A DNA stretch of 64,000 nt from Venatoribacter pacificus (GCF_025318105.1 NZ_JAOANI010000019.1:463257-527256), one strand, 5' to 3'. Positions 44,346 through 54,018 are shown, counted from the stretch's first letter. Made by a program: numbers and translations. The notes: generated from the letters alone by a model not told the origin.

Positions 44346-45530
44346 GTGCTGCGTAAAATACTGTATTCATTTTTGATTCTTCTGATCCTGGCATTAATCG
44401 GTGCCCGCCTACTGGTGCCCCGACAGGTTGAAATGGGGATGAATACAGTAAAAAGCCACGCACCCTGGCCGGTATCCGACGCCGCGCGACAATTGCACCA
44501 GCAATTATTGGTTGCTGACTGGCATGCTGACTCATTGCTGTGGGACAGAAATCTTCTGCAGCGTGCAGACTACGGCCAGGTTGATTTCCCACGCCTGCGG
44601 GAAGGCAATGTGAGTTTTCAGGTATTTACCGCCGTCACCAAAAGCCCCAGCGGTCAGAACTACCACAACAACAGCAGTGAGGCCGCGGACAATATTACTC
44701 CTCTGGCCATCGCCCAAACCTGGCCGGTCGGCAGCTGGAGCAGTCTGTATGAACGCGCACTGTATCAGGTTCAGCGTTTGCAGGGTTATGCCCAGAAAGC
44801 GCCGGATCAGGTACAGATGATTCTGTCCAATAACGATATCAGGCAAGTTCTGAATGCCCGGCTACAAAGGAATAATGGAACGCAGGAAAACCTGCTTATC
44901 GGCGCCTTAATGGGAATGGAAGGAGGCCACCCGCTGGAAGGTGACATTGAGAATCTGGATAAATTGTACGATGCCGGTTACCGGCTGATTGGCCTGCAGC
45001 ATTTTTTCGATAACGAACTGGGTGGTTCATTGCACGGCACATCCAACGCCGGTCTGACCGCCTTTGGCCGTGAGGTTGTACGTAAAGCGGCCGAGAAACA
45101 CATGATTATCGATTTAGCCCACTCCTCTCCTCAGGTCGTACGCGATGTGCTGAGCATGGTTAAACAGCCTTTGGTGGTCAGCCACTCCGGCATTTTTTCC
45201 CATTGCCGGGTTAAACGGAATTTTCCTGATGCGCTCATGCAGGATATTGCGGCAACTGGCGGTGTTATCGGCATTGGTTACTGGAAAGACGTGACTTGCA
45301 ATGACACCCCAGCTGGCATTGTTAAAACCATCCGCAGCGCCATTGAATTACTCGGCGAAGATCATGTTTCGTTAGGTTCCGATTTTGATGGTGCCGTGGC
45401 CACGCAATTCGACACCTCGGAACTGGCAGCCCTGACCCATGAAATGCTGCAACAGGGTTTCAGCGAAACTGAAATCCGCAAAGTGATGGGCGAAAATATG
45501 TTGCGTGTTATGCAGCAGATTTTACGCTGA
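44346..45530 (+). CDS. Membrane dipeptidase (peptidase family M19)
   Basis: 394 residues with a GTG start behind AAGGAA. One N-terminal membrane anchor (about 6-22) places the enzyme outside the cytoplasm. The zinc-binding and catalytic motifs of renal-dipeptidase relatives are present: DWHADSLLWDRN, MEGGHPL, LAHSS, SHSGIFSHC and GSDFDGAV. It hydrolyses dipeptides, possibly including D-amino-acid or beta-lactam-like substrates. It is not clearly in an operon with the lipoprotein upstream. Confidence 0.92.
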   Translation: MLRKILYSFLILLILALIGARLLVPRQVEMGMNTVKSHAPWPVSDAARQLHQQLLVADWHADSLLWDRNLLQRADYGQVDFPRLREGNVSFQVFTAVTKSPSGQNYHNNSSEAADNITPLAIAQTWPVGSWSSLYERALYQVQRLQGYAQKAPDQVQMILSNNDIRQVLNARLQRNNGTQENLLIGALMGMEGGHPLEGDIENLDKLYDAGYRLIGLQHFFDNELGGSLHGTSNAGLTAFGREVVRKAAEKHMIIDLAHSSPQVVRDVLSMVKQPLVVSHSGIFSHCRVKRNFPDALMQDIAATGGVIGIGYWKDVTCNDTPAGIVKTIRSAIELLGEDHVSLGSDFDGAVATQFDTSELAALTHEMLQQGFSETEIRKVMGENMLRVMQQILR

Positions 45531-45605
45531 AGCAAACCAGAACACGTAAGATGCACGTCCATGCTCAAGACGTGACACGCCTTACCCGTTCTTGGATTTA
45601 ATTAA

Positions 45606-45868
45606 GGCACCTCTGAATAATTCTGCACAGCTTCGCGTGAGTGCTGCAGAGTGCTTTTGACAAGGCGTCGATTGAAGTGAATGGCGAGTCCTTTATAAAA
45701 TCGACAACACCGTCAAAACGCTCTGCAGCCCACGCCCTTCGGGGCTTGCTGAAAAAATCCAGCTCCGCGTTGCCACGTTTTGGCGTAACCCGCTATGCCT
45801 TCAACGTGGCGCCTTGATCTGAACTTTTTCAGTAAGCCGAAGCGGGCACTGAATTATTCAGAGGTGCC
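45606..45868. mobile_element. 263-bp MITE with perfect 18-bp terminal inverted repeats
   Basis: GGCACCTCTGAATAATTC (45606-45623) and its exact complement (45851-45868) bound a 263-bp non-coding element flanked by TTAA on both sides (45602-45605, 45869-45872). The TTAA copies may be target duplication or part of the repeat. Nested internal inverted repeats occur at 45737-45756/45825-45842 and 45772-45779/45803-45810. No transposase is encoded, so mobility would need an IS supplied elsewhere. It fills most of the 363-bp gap between the dipeptidase and DUF748 genes. Confidence 0.85.
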
Positions 45869-45893
45869 TTAAATAACTGATTCAACCGATACG

Positions 45894-48353
45894 TTAATTA
45901 AACCCGAGAACCACCTCTGCCTTTTCGCCTTTCTGGGGCTTACACAGCGTAATTCTTGGCGCTAACGACTGGCCGTCCTTATCGGTTTTCTGTGCCAGCC
46001 AGGCTTTGATCGCCGTGCCACGCTGACGGGCTAATTGTGGCCAATCCTCTGCCCGCTGTTTGGCTTCTGCGTTACTGACAAAAGGACAGACCTGCAATTC
46101 CAGCTCGGTTTTTTTGTGCATTAACTGTGCGACTTTTTGCAGTGGCGGAATGTGTCCTTCATTAAGCGTGGCTTCATCCTTAACGAAGGCCAGCGCATCC
46201 AGCCGAATCGCCATTAATTCCGAACCGGCATACGAGGCGATGCTCAGCAGCAAGCCATAAGGCTGCAGACTTTGTTTGAGGTAGTGCATGGCGGCACTTT
46301 GCAGCGCTAACTGACTTAATTGCGCAGTAATATCGCCGGTGCCAAAATCCGGACGGGTCATATCACCGGAGACCGGAACGGTCAGGCGAACATTGCCGTT
46401 ATCATCACGCAACAGATCCAGCGCGGTATCGACCGGCATCGAAATCTGCTTACTGAAACGTTTGATGGTTTCTTCGTCTTCCGGCACAAACCGCGAATTA
46501 CGCAACAGCACCCGCGCCTCGCCACCCAACTGAGCCTCTTGCATGTCCATATCCACATCCAGATTGAGCATACCTTTTTCCAGGTGATAGCCCATTGCCT
46601 GAGCCAGATAGCCATTAAAGGCCACCATATCCAGCTGACTGATACGCAGCGTGACATTACCCTGCGGATACATTGCCGCAGCATCATGGCTGGCCGCCGT
46701 CTGAATATTGGCCAGTGTCAGACTGGCATCGAGCGCAATGCGGTTATAATCATCCAGCGACAATACCGCGTGTAATTGCAATGGTTTCAGTAGTTCAGGC
46801 TGCCCTGAAACGGCAGACAGTTCAGCGGATATTTCGCCAACATTCAGCTCACGAATCTGAACACGGCCGTTAAAAGCAGGGCTGACCGAAGCATCGCTGA
46901 CATCAGCACCACTGCTGTCACCGTTTTGCTGCACGCCGGCAATAAAAATACTGAAAGCCGCGGATGCTGTTGGTTCTGCAGAGGTATTTTCTTCAGTTGT
47001 GGAGTTTTGCTGCTCTGCGCTTACCTTGTTGACCGGCGCTGATGCCTGCACAGATGCCTGCACAGATGCCTGCACAGATGCCTGCGGTATGTTCGCATTG
47101 CTATCCGCTGTTTTATTATGCGCAGTCGGTAAACCGTTAATAGCCCCATCCGCCAGACGTTTAATCGCCAGCTGTAAATCATCATATTCATGCAGGCCTG
47201 TAACCAACTGACTTGCCGACGCCGATAAATCGCTGATCTGATAATGCCCCAGACGAAGCAGCGGCTCCTCCTCCGTGCCCAGCACCAGCTGCTCAAGCTT
47301 TAGCAACTCCAGACTTTGTGTATCGGCACTGGCCAGCACATGCGTTAACTGCAAGCGTTTAAAAGCCAGCGGCGGAGCACCGGAAGCACTGACACTGACA
47401 TTATCCAGCGTAATATCACCTGCCCACTGCGGCACGCTCAGAACATCGTTCAATTGACCGCTCAGCCTGAGGGTTAAGGGCTGTTGCAAACGAACGGGTT
47501 GTTCCGTTTGTAATGCAAACCGCGTTAATTCCAACTCCAGACTCAGCGGCAGTGCTGTGGGGGCAGCCGAATCAAACGGGCCAGCCTGCAAAGACATAAT
47601 CCTGAGCTGGCCCTGAGTGGCCGGGCTTGCAGCGGCATTATTCTGCTTTTCGTTATGTTGTCTGGTCAGAGCATCCTGCTGCCACTCAATGATTTCATCA
47701 TTCAGCGTTAAACGCCCAAGGCGTAAGCGCCAGGGTTGTGAGGTTGTTGTTTTTTCGGCGGTTTCTTTTGTTGTTTTTTCAGCGGCACTCTCAGCGCTCT
47801 CCACTGCGGCACTCTCAGCACTCTCCACTGCGGCACTCTCAGCGGCGTCCTCTGCGGAAACGGGAATCGTCAGTCCACTAACCAGCAGACGCATGACATC
47901 GTCATATTGCAGGTGTGCGCTCAGACGCAAGCCATCGAGGCGAATATCACGGATATAAATTTCACGGGAAAACAGCGCCCAGGGATCAATACTGAGGCTC
48001 ACCGTATCGAAACGGCTGATCGCTGTTCTCACATCCTCCGCAGCGGTCGTTTGATCACCCGAATCAGCGCCAGAATCAGCAGCTGAATCATCCTTCAGCG
48101 GATGCTTCAGCTCAACACCGGTGAATGTCAGATCAGTGCGAAACGGTGCAAATTGCCAATCGGCAACACGCAACTGATAGCCTTCGCCCTGTGCTTCATA
48201 CCAGTGCTGGCCCGCTTTAACCGCAAAAAAAGGAGCGCTGTAAAGCAATGCAACCAGCAGCACAAACAGCAACAGAAGAATGAGTGTAAGGACAGCAGAG
48301 AATTTTTTGAGGAAACGGCTTTTTTGCAGTAAGCCAGTCTGGTGTGGAGGCAT
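45894..48353 (-). CDS. DUF748 (AsmA-like) envelope protein
   Basis: 819 residues from the ATG at 48353, which has an AGGAG site. An N-terminal membrane helix (about 18-43) is followed by a large exported part. AsmA-like beta-rich sequence with repeated LRLSGQLNDV and LTLANIQT patterns is typical of DUF748. The C-terminal ~100 residues resemble the OmpA-like tail of that family (LELQVCPFVSNAEAKQRAEDW). AsmA-type proteins act in inner-to-outer-membrane phospholipid traffic, which is a possible role. Two low-complexity tandem repeats interrupt the chain. Confidence 0.85.
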   Translation of the reverse strand: MPPHQTGLLQKSRFLKKFSAVLTLILLLLFVLLVALLYSAPFFAVKAGQHWYEAQGEGYQLRVADWQFAPFRTDLTFTGVELKHPLKDDSAADSGADSGDQTTAAEDVRTAISRFDTVSLSIDPWALFSREIYIRDIRLDGLRLSAHLQYDDVMRLLVSGLTIPVSAEDAAESAAVESAESAAVESAESAAEKTTKETAEKTTTSQPWRLRLGRLTLNDEIIEWQQDALTRQHNEKQNNAAASPATQGQLRIMSLQAGPFDSAAPTALPLSLELELTRFALQTEQPVRLQQPLTLRLSGQLNDVLSVPQWAGDITLDNVSVSASGAPPLAFKRLQLTHVLASADTQSLELLKLEQLVLGTEEEPLLRLGHYQISDLSASASQLVTGLHEYDDLQLAIKRLADGAINGLPTAHNKTADSNANIPQASVQASVQASVQASAPVNKVSAEQQNSTTEENTSAEPTASAAFSIFIAGVQQNGDSSGADVSDASVSPAFNGRVQIRELNVGEISAELSAVSGQPELLKPLQLHAVLSLDDYNRIALDASLTLANIQTAASHDAAAMYPQGNVTLRISQLDMVAFNGYLAQAMGYHLEKGMLNLDVDMDMQEAQLGGEARVLLRNSRFVPEDEETIKRFSKQISMPVDTALDLLRDDNGNVRLTVPVSGDMTRPDFGTGDITAQLSQLALQSAAMHYLKQSLQPYGLLLSIASYAGSELMAIRLDALAFVKDEATLNEGHIPPLQKVAQLMHKKTELELQVCPFVSNAEAKQRAEDWPQLARQRGTAIKAWLAQKTDKDGQSLAPRITLCKPQKGEKAEVVLGFN
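47041..47088 (-). repeat. 12-bp tandem repeat in the DUF748 gene
   Basis: About four copies of GATGCCTGCACA encode repeated Q-A-S-V units near residue 425. The length is a multiple of three, so copy changes stay in frame. Confidence 0.85.
47782..47844 (-). repeat. 24-bp tandem repeat in the DUF748 gene
   Basis: About 2.6 copies of a 24-bp unit encode the Glu/Ser/Ala repeat VESAESAA near residue 175. One copy carries a single substitution. Confidence 0.82.
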
Positions 48354-48417
48354 CACACACTCCTGATAAAGTCACAGAGCGTAGATGATACGCCCTGTGG
48401 CTTTATTTAAAAACCGA

Positions 48418-50121
48418 TCAGACCGATCCGCTGGTCATGTCACGGGCAAAATCATGCACGCCGGCTTCTTTCAGCAAAGAATCCACCAGCGGTGCCATCG
48501 CACGGTGCTTTAATGCACTGTTTACCAGCGCCTCCGGCAGGCTCTGACCATGATCAGCACCATCCGGATTCAGCACACCGTTGCCATTACCGCTGCGTTC
48601 GCCACCCATCTGGCTCAGGCCATCAATGGAAATAATTTTCATGCCTTCGATGTTTTCCAGTGGTTTAACACTTTCACGTACGATGCCCGGCAATGCCTCA
48701 TGCAGGCTGAGAACACGTTTCAGAGCAATCTGTTCATCACTCAGGCTGTTCAGTGCTTCGTTCATCAGACGCTGACCTTCAGCATCCACTGCGTATTTCT
48801 CACGGTCGGCTTCAACTTTAATGCGGATAGCATCGGCTTCGGCGTTCGCCTGCAGGCGCAGTGCTTCAGCTTTATCTTCAGCCGCCATTTTTTCTGCTTC
48901 GGCCGCAATTTTCACCCCGGTTGCCTGACGCTCAGCTTCTTTTTGCGCTTCAATCAGCTCAATGGCTTTTTCACGTTCTGCAATTTCCACCTGCTTGGCG
49001 GTGACTACTTTTTCTTCGGCGCGTACCGCTTCTGACAATGCTTCGTTGGCGAGTTTATCGGCCAGTGATTGTTCTTTGGATTTTTCTGCAACCGCAATCG
49101 CACGTTCCTGTTCAGAAATTTCCAGCGACTTCTGCTTCAGAATCTGACGCTCGGCCAACTGCCGTTCCCGTTCAATTTCCTGTTCGCGCAGACGACGATC
49201 TTTTTCGATTTCCAGCAACAGCGTGGCCTGATCGGCAGCAATGCGTGACTGATCAATTTCCCGCTGAGCTTCAATTTCGGCTTGTTTGGCGCTACGTTCT
49301 TTATCCGCCCGTTCTTTGGCAATCTCCGCTTGCTGATCGGCTTCGCGGGTGGCAATTTCACGTTCCTGTTCCATTTTGGCGTAACGGGTTTCACGTTCAA
49401 TTTCCAGACGCTGACGTTCAGCTTCAAGATTTTTCTGTTCAATCAGAACACGGGTTTCCTGCTCAATTTCGTTCACTTCCTTACGGCGTGATTCAATCGA
49501 GCGGGTCATGCGTGCCAGACCTTCAGCATCGAAAACGTTATCCGGTGAGAAGAATTCACGCGGTGTCTGATCCAGACCGGTTAACGAAACCGATTCCAGT
49601 TCCAGACCGTTTTTCAGCAGGTCTTCACTCACCACCTGCTGTACTTTCTGCACAAACTGGCTGCGCTGTTCGTGCAGTTCAGCCATTTCCATTTCGGCCG
49701 CCACCGAACGCAGGGCATCAACGAATTTACCTTCGATCATTTCTTTCAGCGCATTCGGATCCAGCGTACGGGCACCCAGCGTCTGGGCCGCATTGGCAAT
49801 GGCATCGGCATCGGGTTTAACGCGTAGATAAAACTCGGCCAGTACGTCGACACGCATGCGGTCTTTGGTGATCAGCGCCTGCTGCTCTTTGCGTGAAACC
49901 GCTAAGCGCAGGGTGTTCATATTTACCGGAATAATTTCGTGCAGCACCGGCAGCACCATCGCTCCGCCGTTCATGATGACCTTCTGCCCACCCATACCGG
50001 TACGCACAAAAGAGCGTTCTTTTGATGCACGGGTATACAACCGCGCGAAAATCATCCCAATGACCAACAGGCCGATAAAAATAAATCCAGCGAAAAAAAT
50101 CACTGATACAACGTTATCCAT
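48418..50121 (-). CDS. yqiK: Flotillin-like membrane scaffold protein
   Basis: 567 residues. An N-terminal membrane helix (about 5-27) leads to a SPFH/band-7 domain (about 45-190) and a very long charged coiled coil (about 210-440, Glu/Arg/Lys-rich), then the flotillin C-terminal domain. It assembles ring- or raft-like membrane complexes. It is last in an operon with the YqiJ-like, PspA-like and RHH-like genes, and its GGGAG site decides the ATG. The family is linked to membrane stress and fluidity, but the job of this set is unknown. Confidence 0.93.
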   Translation of the reverse strand: MDNVVSVIFFAGFIFIGLLVIGMIFARLYTRASKERSFVRTGMGGQKVIMNGGAMVLPVLHEIIPVNMNTLRLAVSRKEQQALITKDRMRVDVLAEFYLRVKPDADAIANAAQTLGARTLDPNALKEMIEGKFVDALRSVAAEMEMAELHEQRSQFVQKVQQVVSEDLLKNGLELESVSLTGLDQTPREFFSPDNVFDAEGLARMTRSIESRRKEVNEIEQETRVLIEQKNLEAERQRLEIERETRYAKMEQEREIATREADQQAEIAKERADKERSAKQAEIEAQREIDQSRIAADQATLLLEIEKDRRLREQEIERERQLAERQILKQKSLEISEQERAIAVAEKSKEQSLADKLANEALSEAVRAEEKVVTAKQVEIAEREKAIELIEAQKEAERQATGVKIAAEAEKMAAEDKAEALRLQANAEADAIRIKVEADREKYAVDAEGQRLMNEALNSLSDEQIALKRVLSLHEALPGIVRESVKPLENIEGMKIISIDGLSQMGGERSGNGNGVLNPDGADHGQSLPEALVNSALKHRAMAPLVDSLLKEAGVHDFARDMTSGSV

Positions 50122-50166
50122 AAAAGCTCCCTAAGCGTTTTAGATTTGTCCGTAAATTGTTTTGAG

Positions 50167-50811
50167 TTATTGCAGATGTTTATTATCCGAACGGATACAT
50201 TGGTAAACCGCACCGCGTTGCTGCACCAGCAGAACGTTATCACCGGCCTTATAGGTTTCACCGTCATCCGGCTCCACCATCAGATAATGCGTGGTACCAA
50301 ACTGATCGCGAAAGCGCGCTTCCGCCGGACTGCCCTGACGGGCTTCACCCAGCGTAATGGTCGCCACCTGGCCGATAAACGATGCCGATGACAGCGCCTC
50401 GGTTTCGTCTTTCAGCAACACTTTGCCCAGCAACCCGGTCAGCAGGCGCGTAAGAGGCAAAGCAACCGCCAGTGCCGGAATCGCGGCAATTATCGCCGGC
50501 AACATAAAACCAAAGGCCGACATTAACAGTGACTGCAGCACCACCCCGCTGAGTCCGAAGAACATCAGCAGCAGCACCAAAATAATCAGTACCGGTACCT
50601 GCCCAATACGCAGCCAGGCCAGAAAACGGCTGAGCCCCATATTCGGCACCTCGCCGTCAGCGCTCAGGTCGACATCGGGCAGCAGGCCATCAATAAGCTG
50701 TGACAACCCCAGACCGATGACAACCAGCACACCTTCCAGCACGGCGATAATCAGCATTAATACCAGCGCGACGGCAAAAGGATAATTGCCGTCTGAAAAC
50801 AAAAATTCCAT
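50167..50811 (-). CDS. yqiJ: YqiJ-like membrane protein
   Basis: 214 residues with three or four hydrophobic segments in the first 140 residues. A C-terminal OB-fold NfeD-like domain follows (about 150-210), with ITLGEARQGSPAEARFRD and GDNVLLVQQ. NfeD-type partners associate with flotillins, and here the flotillin is next. Its ATG overlaps the PspA-like stop by 1 bp. Confidence 0.85.
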   Translation of the reverse strand: MEFLFSDGNYPFAVALVLMLIIAVLEGVLVVIGLGLSQLIDGLLPDVDLSADGEVPNMGLSRFLAWLRIGQVPVLIILVLLLMFFGLSGVVLQSLLMSAFGFMLPAIIAAIPALAVALPLTRLLTGLLGKVLLKDETEALSSASFIGQVATITLGEARQGSPAEARFRDQFGTTHYLMVEPDDGETYKAGDNVLLVQQRGAVYQCIRSDNKHLQ

Positions 50812-51464
50812 TAATCGTTCGCCTGCGATTTAACCCGTGCCAGTCGTTCCTGAATACGATTCTGACGCGCCAGTTGATCCAGCTCGGCCAATTTACTTTC
50901 GTCACCGCTGCTGACACCCGGTGCACCGGCTTTATTCAGAATGCGGTTAAAAGCATCGGTCGCCTGTTCAACCTGAGTCGCGGTCGATGGGGTAGCGGCA
51001 TGTTCCGCCTGAACAGCAGCCGCATTGGCAATTTCATAGTGTTTCAGGGCTTCCTGCATTTCGCGTTTTTTCGCCTGCAGTGCCTGAATATAAGAATTCA
51101 GTTCATTAATTTCAGCGTCACTGTCGGCGATGCTTTTTTCCACCACCGGGATCATGGCTTCGATATCCATTTGCCGGGCAATGGCGGCTTCAGCCAGATC
51201 ATCGCGGCTCTGAGCCACGGCCACTTCAATCTGCGCCTGCAATTCGGCATGGCGGCTGTTGTCGCTGTTTAAACTTTTGGTGCTCAGATAGCGTGCGGCT
51301 TCGACTTTACCCAGCTGGCTGCGGACATCCGCAATCGCACTGTCGATTTCACGGATCGCTTCTTCCATCACCAGCGTCGGTGCGGCGTTTTCCAGACTGT
51401 CGACCAGCGAGTTGGCAGAAGCCGACACCAGCCGGCCGATACGTTTTAATAATCCTTCAGACAT
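50811..51464 (-). CDS. PspA/IM30-family protein
   Basis: 217 residues from the ATG at 51464 behind AAGGAG. It is almost wholly coiled coil, with GLLKRIGRLVSASANSLVDSLENA at the N-terminus and the long helical hairpin of PspA/Vipp1 proteins. These bind and remodel damaged inner membrane. It lies between an RHH-like gene and yqiJ/yqiK rather than with pspBC, so it is the flotillin-associated subtype (YjfJ-like). Confidence 0.85.
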   Translation of the reverse strand: MSEGLLKRIGRLVSASANSLVDSLENAAPTLVMEEAIREIDSAIADVRSQLGKVEAARYLSTKSLNSDNSRHAELQAQIEVAVAQSRDDLAEAAIARQMDIEAMIPVVEKSIADSDAEINELNSYIQALQAKKREMQEALKHYEIANAAAVQAEHAATPSTATQVEQATDAFNRILNKAGAPGVSSGDESKLAELDQLARQNRIQERLARVKSQAND

Positions 51465-51468
51465 GGTG

Positions 51469-51951
51469 TTACTCCTTGCGGGTGGCATTATTCAGATGAG
51501 AAAAATCATTGAGCAATTGTTGTCTGGCCAGCTCCGCCTGATCAGCATTGAGCACGTGACCGCCGCTGCCGGTCAGTAAAACAGGCAGCAGCCGGCGTAA
51601 CAGGTCGGTTAATACCGGAAACAATTGTCGTTCAAGATCGGCGGCGCCGGACTTGCCATCCAATGACTGGATCAGCGCCGCACTTTCGGTCAGCAGATCA
51701 AAGACCGCATCATTGAGTACGCTGCGGCCGGATTCAGGGGATTTATAACGCGCACGATACGGCGCAATGGTGTCACTGGCGGTGATAAAAGAACGGGCGA
51801 AGCTTTCGGTGCCGACCGCTTCGCGGGCCATGGCGATCAGCTCGCGGACTTTATCGCTTTGGGTCAGTGCACCGTTTTGACGGATGGCCATCAGGTAGGC
51901 GTAATCGTCTTCCGATAAACGCACACTGATCGATTGTGACTTGCTGATCAT
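51469..51951 (-). CDS. Putative ribbon-helix-helix protein, first gene of the PspA-flotillin operon
   Basis: 160 residues. The N-terminal SISVRLSEDDYAYLMAIRQNG with a following helix has CopG/Arc-type ribbon-helix-helix form, which suggests DNA binding. The C-terminal ~100 residues are helical and unrecognised. GGGA precedes the ATG. The stop lies 4 bp before the PspA-like start, so it is co-transcribed with it. Palindromic and direct-repeat sequences lie in its promoter (51974-51999). I infer an autoregulator of the operon. Confidence 0.6.
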   Translation of the reverse strand: MISKSQSISVRLSEDDYAYLMAIRQNGALTQSDKVRELIAMAREAVGTESFARSFITASDTIAPYRARYKSPESGRSVLNDAVFDLLTESAALIQSLDGKSGAADLERQLFPVLTDLLRRLLPVLLTGSGGHVLNADQAELARQQLLNDFSHLNNATRKE

Positions 51952-51973
51952 GAACTTCCCTTTTCACCGTGGC

Positions 51974-51999
51974 ATACAGCGAATACAAATGTATACAGC
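51974..51999. promoter_or_regulatory. Repeated operator-like sequence upstream of the RHH gene
   Basis: ATACAGC occurs at 51974-51980 and 51993-51999 (19 bp apart), and ATACA-AA-TGTAT forms a 12-bp palindrome at 51983-51994. The cluster sits 23-48 bp upstream of the start codon. Tandem short repeats are typical of RHH binding sites. Confidence 0.45.
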
Positions 52000-52047
52000 A
52001 CTATTGAGAAGGTCAATAAAAAATATTCCGTCGTTACAACCGCGCCG

Positions 52048-54018
52048 CTACCACAGCGCCTCACGTAATCCACTGGCGCGCTGCACCCGGGTATTAAGAC
52101 CTTGCTGCCAGCAGGCTTCACTGCTGAACAGGCTGAACCGTTGCTTCGCCCGGGTAATGGCGGTGTAAATCAGCTCGCGCGTAATCACACTTTGCCACTG
52201 CTCAGGCAGCAGCAGGCACAGATGATCAAACTCCGAACCCTGGCTTTTGTGCACCGTCATGGCGAAAGCGGTTTCATGGGCTGGCAGGCGGCTGGGTAAT
52301 AAATAGCGGGTGCCGCCGTCGGCATCCGGGAAGGCGACTTTCAGCGTCTGCCCGCCCTGCTCATCGGTCACCGGTAACGCGATTCCAATATCACCGTTAT
52401 ACAGGCCGAGATCGTAATCATTACGGCTGATCATTACCGCACGGCCACTGTACCAGCCCGAAGTTGAAGCGCGGGTATCGAGCAACGCGGCGGCCTGCAA
52501 CAGGCGCTCAATACGCAGGTTGACCTGCTCTACTCCATAAGGTCCCTGACGCAGGGCCACCAACACCTGAAACTGGTTAAACGCGGCAAAAATTTCGGTC
52601 GCCTCAGCCCCGACACGCACCGCCTGGGTAAAAGCACGGTATCCTTCGGTCAGCGTTTGCTGCCACGCGGACTGTTGCCAGAACGGCTGCTCGGCCAGCG
52701 GCGTCAGAGCAACAAAACGTACATCAGAAAATTTACGCAGCACCTGCTCGGCACGCGTCTGCTGGCTGTTATTCACGGCGGAGGCCAACTGGCCAATACC
52801 GCTGTCGGCGGTAAAACGATGGGACACGCGCAGTGAAGCCACCGCATTCTGCATCGGGCTGACGGAGGCTTCGGCTACCTCGGTTAAATCAAAGCCGGTT
52901 AACTGTTGCAGGCGTTGCGCAAAAGCGCTGTCCGGCCCGTGCTGTACACCGGCATCACACAAATCAGCCAACACACTGCCCGCCTCCACCGACGCCAGCT
53001 GATCACGGTCGCCTAGCAGAATTAAACGGGTATCGGCGGCAAGCGCCTGAAACAGGTGATACATCATCGGCAGATCAACCATCGAGGCTTCATCCACCAC
53101 CACACAATCAAACGGTAAATGCCGCCCGGCGTGATAACGAAAACCGCGCGGTGACCAGCCCAACAACCGGTGCAGGGTGTAGCTGTCGTCCGGAATCTGT
53201 TCGGCCAACGGTAATTCGCCCTTACCCGACTGCTGCGCCCGCAGCTTGGCCCCCCGTATCGACTCGGTCATACGTGCGGCGGCTTTACCGGTGGGCGCAG
53301 CCAGCGCAATCGACATCTTTGGATTCTGACTCAGCAGCGCACTGAGCAGGCGTGTCACCGTGGTGGTTTTACCCGTGCCCGGGCCGCCGGTAATGACGGC
53401 AAAGTTACGGATACAGGCACTGGCCGCAGCCACCTTCTGCCAGTCAACCGCCATTCCCGAATGAGCGGAACCCGAATGAGCGGGACCCGGCCCGCCAAAC
53501 AGCTGTGTCAGCGTGGTGGTCAGTGCCGCAGCGTTCAGCGCGGGCTCCTGCGCCAGACGCTGATGAATCTGGTGCAGCACGCCCTGTTCATAGAAAAAGT
53601 AACGTGCCAGATAGAGGTTATTGCCCTGCAGCACCAGCGGTTGCTGGGCATAGTCTGCGTGCAGAGGACGGTGTTCTGTGCCCACAGCATCGACACTGAA
53701 CACCGTGTGGCAGGCACGCAAAGATTGTGCGGCGACAGGCGCCAACGAACGCCAGGTCTCGCGCCATTCCGCCACCGGGCAGGCCTCCAGTGGCAGGCAA
53801 ACCTGACCTTTGCCCAACGCCACACTGACCAGCAATGAGGCCATCACCAAGACCGTCAGGCGCTCGTCGTCGGCCACAACAGGATCAGCCTGTTGCTCCC
53901 AGGCCAGAATCTGCATGGCGACCTGGTGGTCAATGTCACGCAGGTTTTTGACTTCGCCCGCCGCCTGCACAGGTGGCAGGTAATGATTCAGGGAATGTTT
54001 TAATGGCGGCTGCTTCAT
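52048..54018 (-). CDS. recD: RecBCD alpha subunit
   Basis: 656 residues from the ATG at 54018, which overlaps the recB stop as ATGA. It is the 5'-3' SF1B helicase of RecBCD. The N-terminal domain is followed by Walker A ITGGPGTGKTTTVTRLL, DEASMVDLPM (motif II) and the C-terminal MTVHKSQGSEFDH. It works with RecB and RecC on double-strand breaks and Chi-controlled resection. Confidence 0.95.
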   Translation of the reverse strand: MKQPPLKHSLNHYLPPVQAAGEVKNLRDIDHQVAMQILAWEQQADPVVADDERLTVLVMASLLVSVALGKGQVCLPLEACPVAEWRETWRSLAPVAAQSLRACHTVFSVDAVGTEHRPLHADYAQQPLVLQGNNLYLARYFFYEQGVLHQIHQRLAQEPALNAAALTTTLTQLFGGPGPAHSGSAHSGMAVDWQKVAAASACIRNFAVITGGPGTGKTTTVTRLLSALLSQNPKMSIALAAPTGKAAARMTESIRGAKLRAQQSGKGELPLAEQIPDDSYTLHRLLGWSPRGFRYHAGRHLPFDCVVVDEASMVDLPMMYHLFQALAADTRLILLGDRDQLASVEAGSVLADLCDAGVQHGPDSAFAQRLQQLTGFDLTEVAEASVSPMQNAVASLRVSHRFTADSGIGQLASAVNNSQQTRAEQVLRKFSDVRFVALTPLAEQPFWQQSAWQQTLTEGYRAFTQAVRVGAEATEIFAAFNQFQVLVALRQGPYGVEQVNLRIERLLQAAALLDTRASTSGWYSGRAVMISRNDYDLGLYNGDIGIALPVTDEQGGQTLKVAFPDADGGTRYLLPSRLPAHETAFAMTVHKSQGSEFDHLCLLLPEQWQSVITRELIYTAITRAKQRFSLFSSEACWQQGLNTRVQRASGLREALW

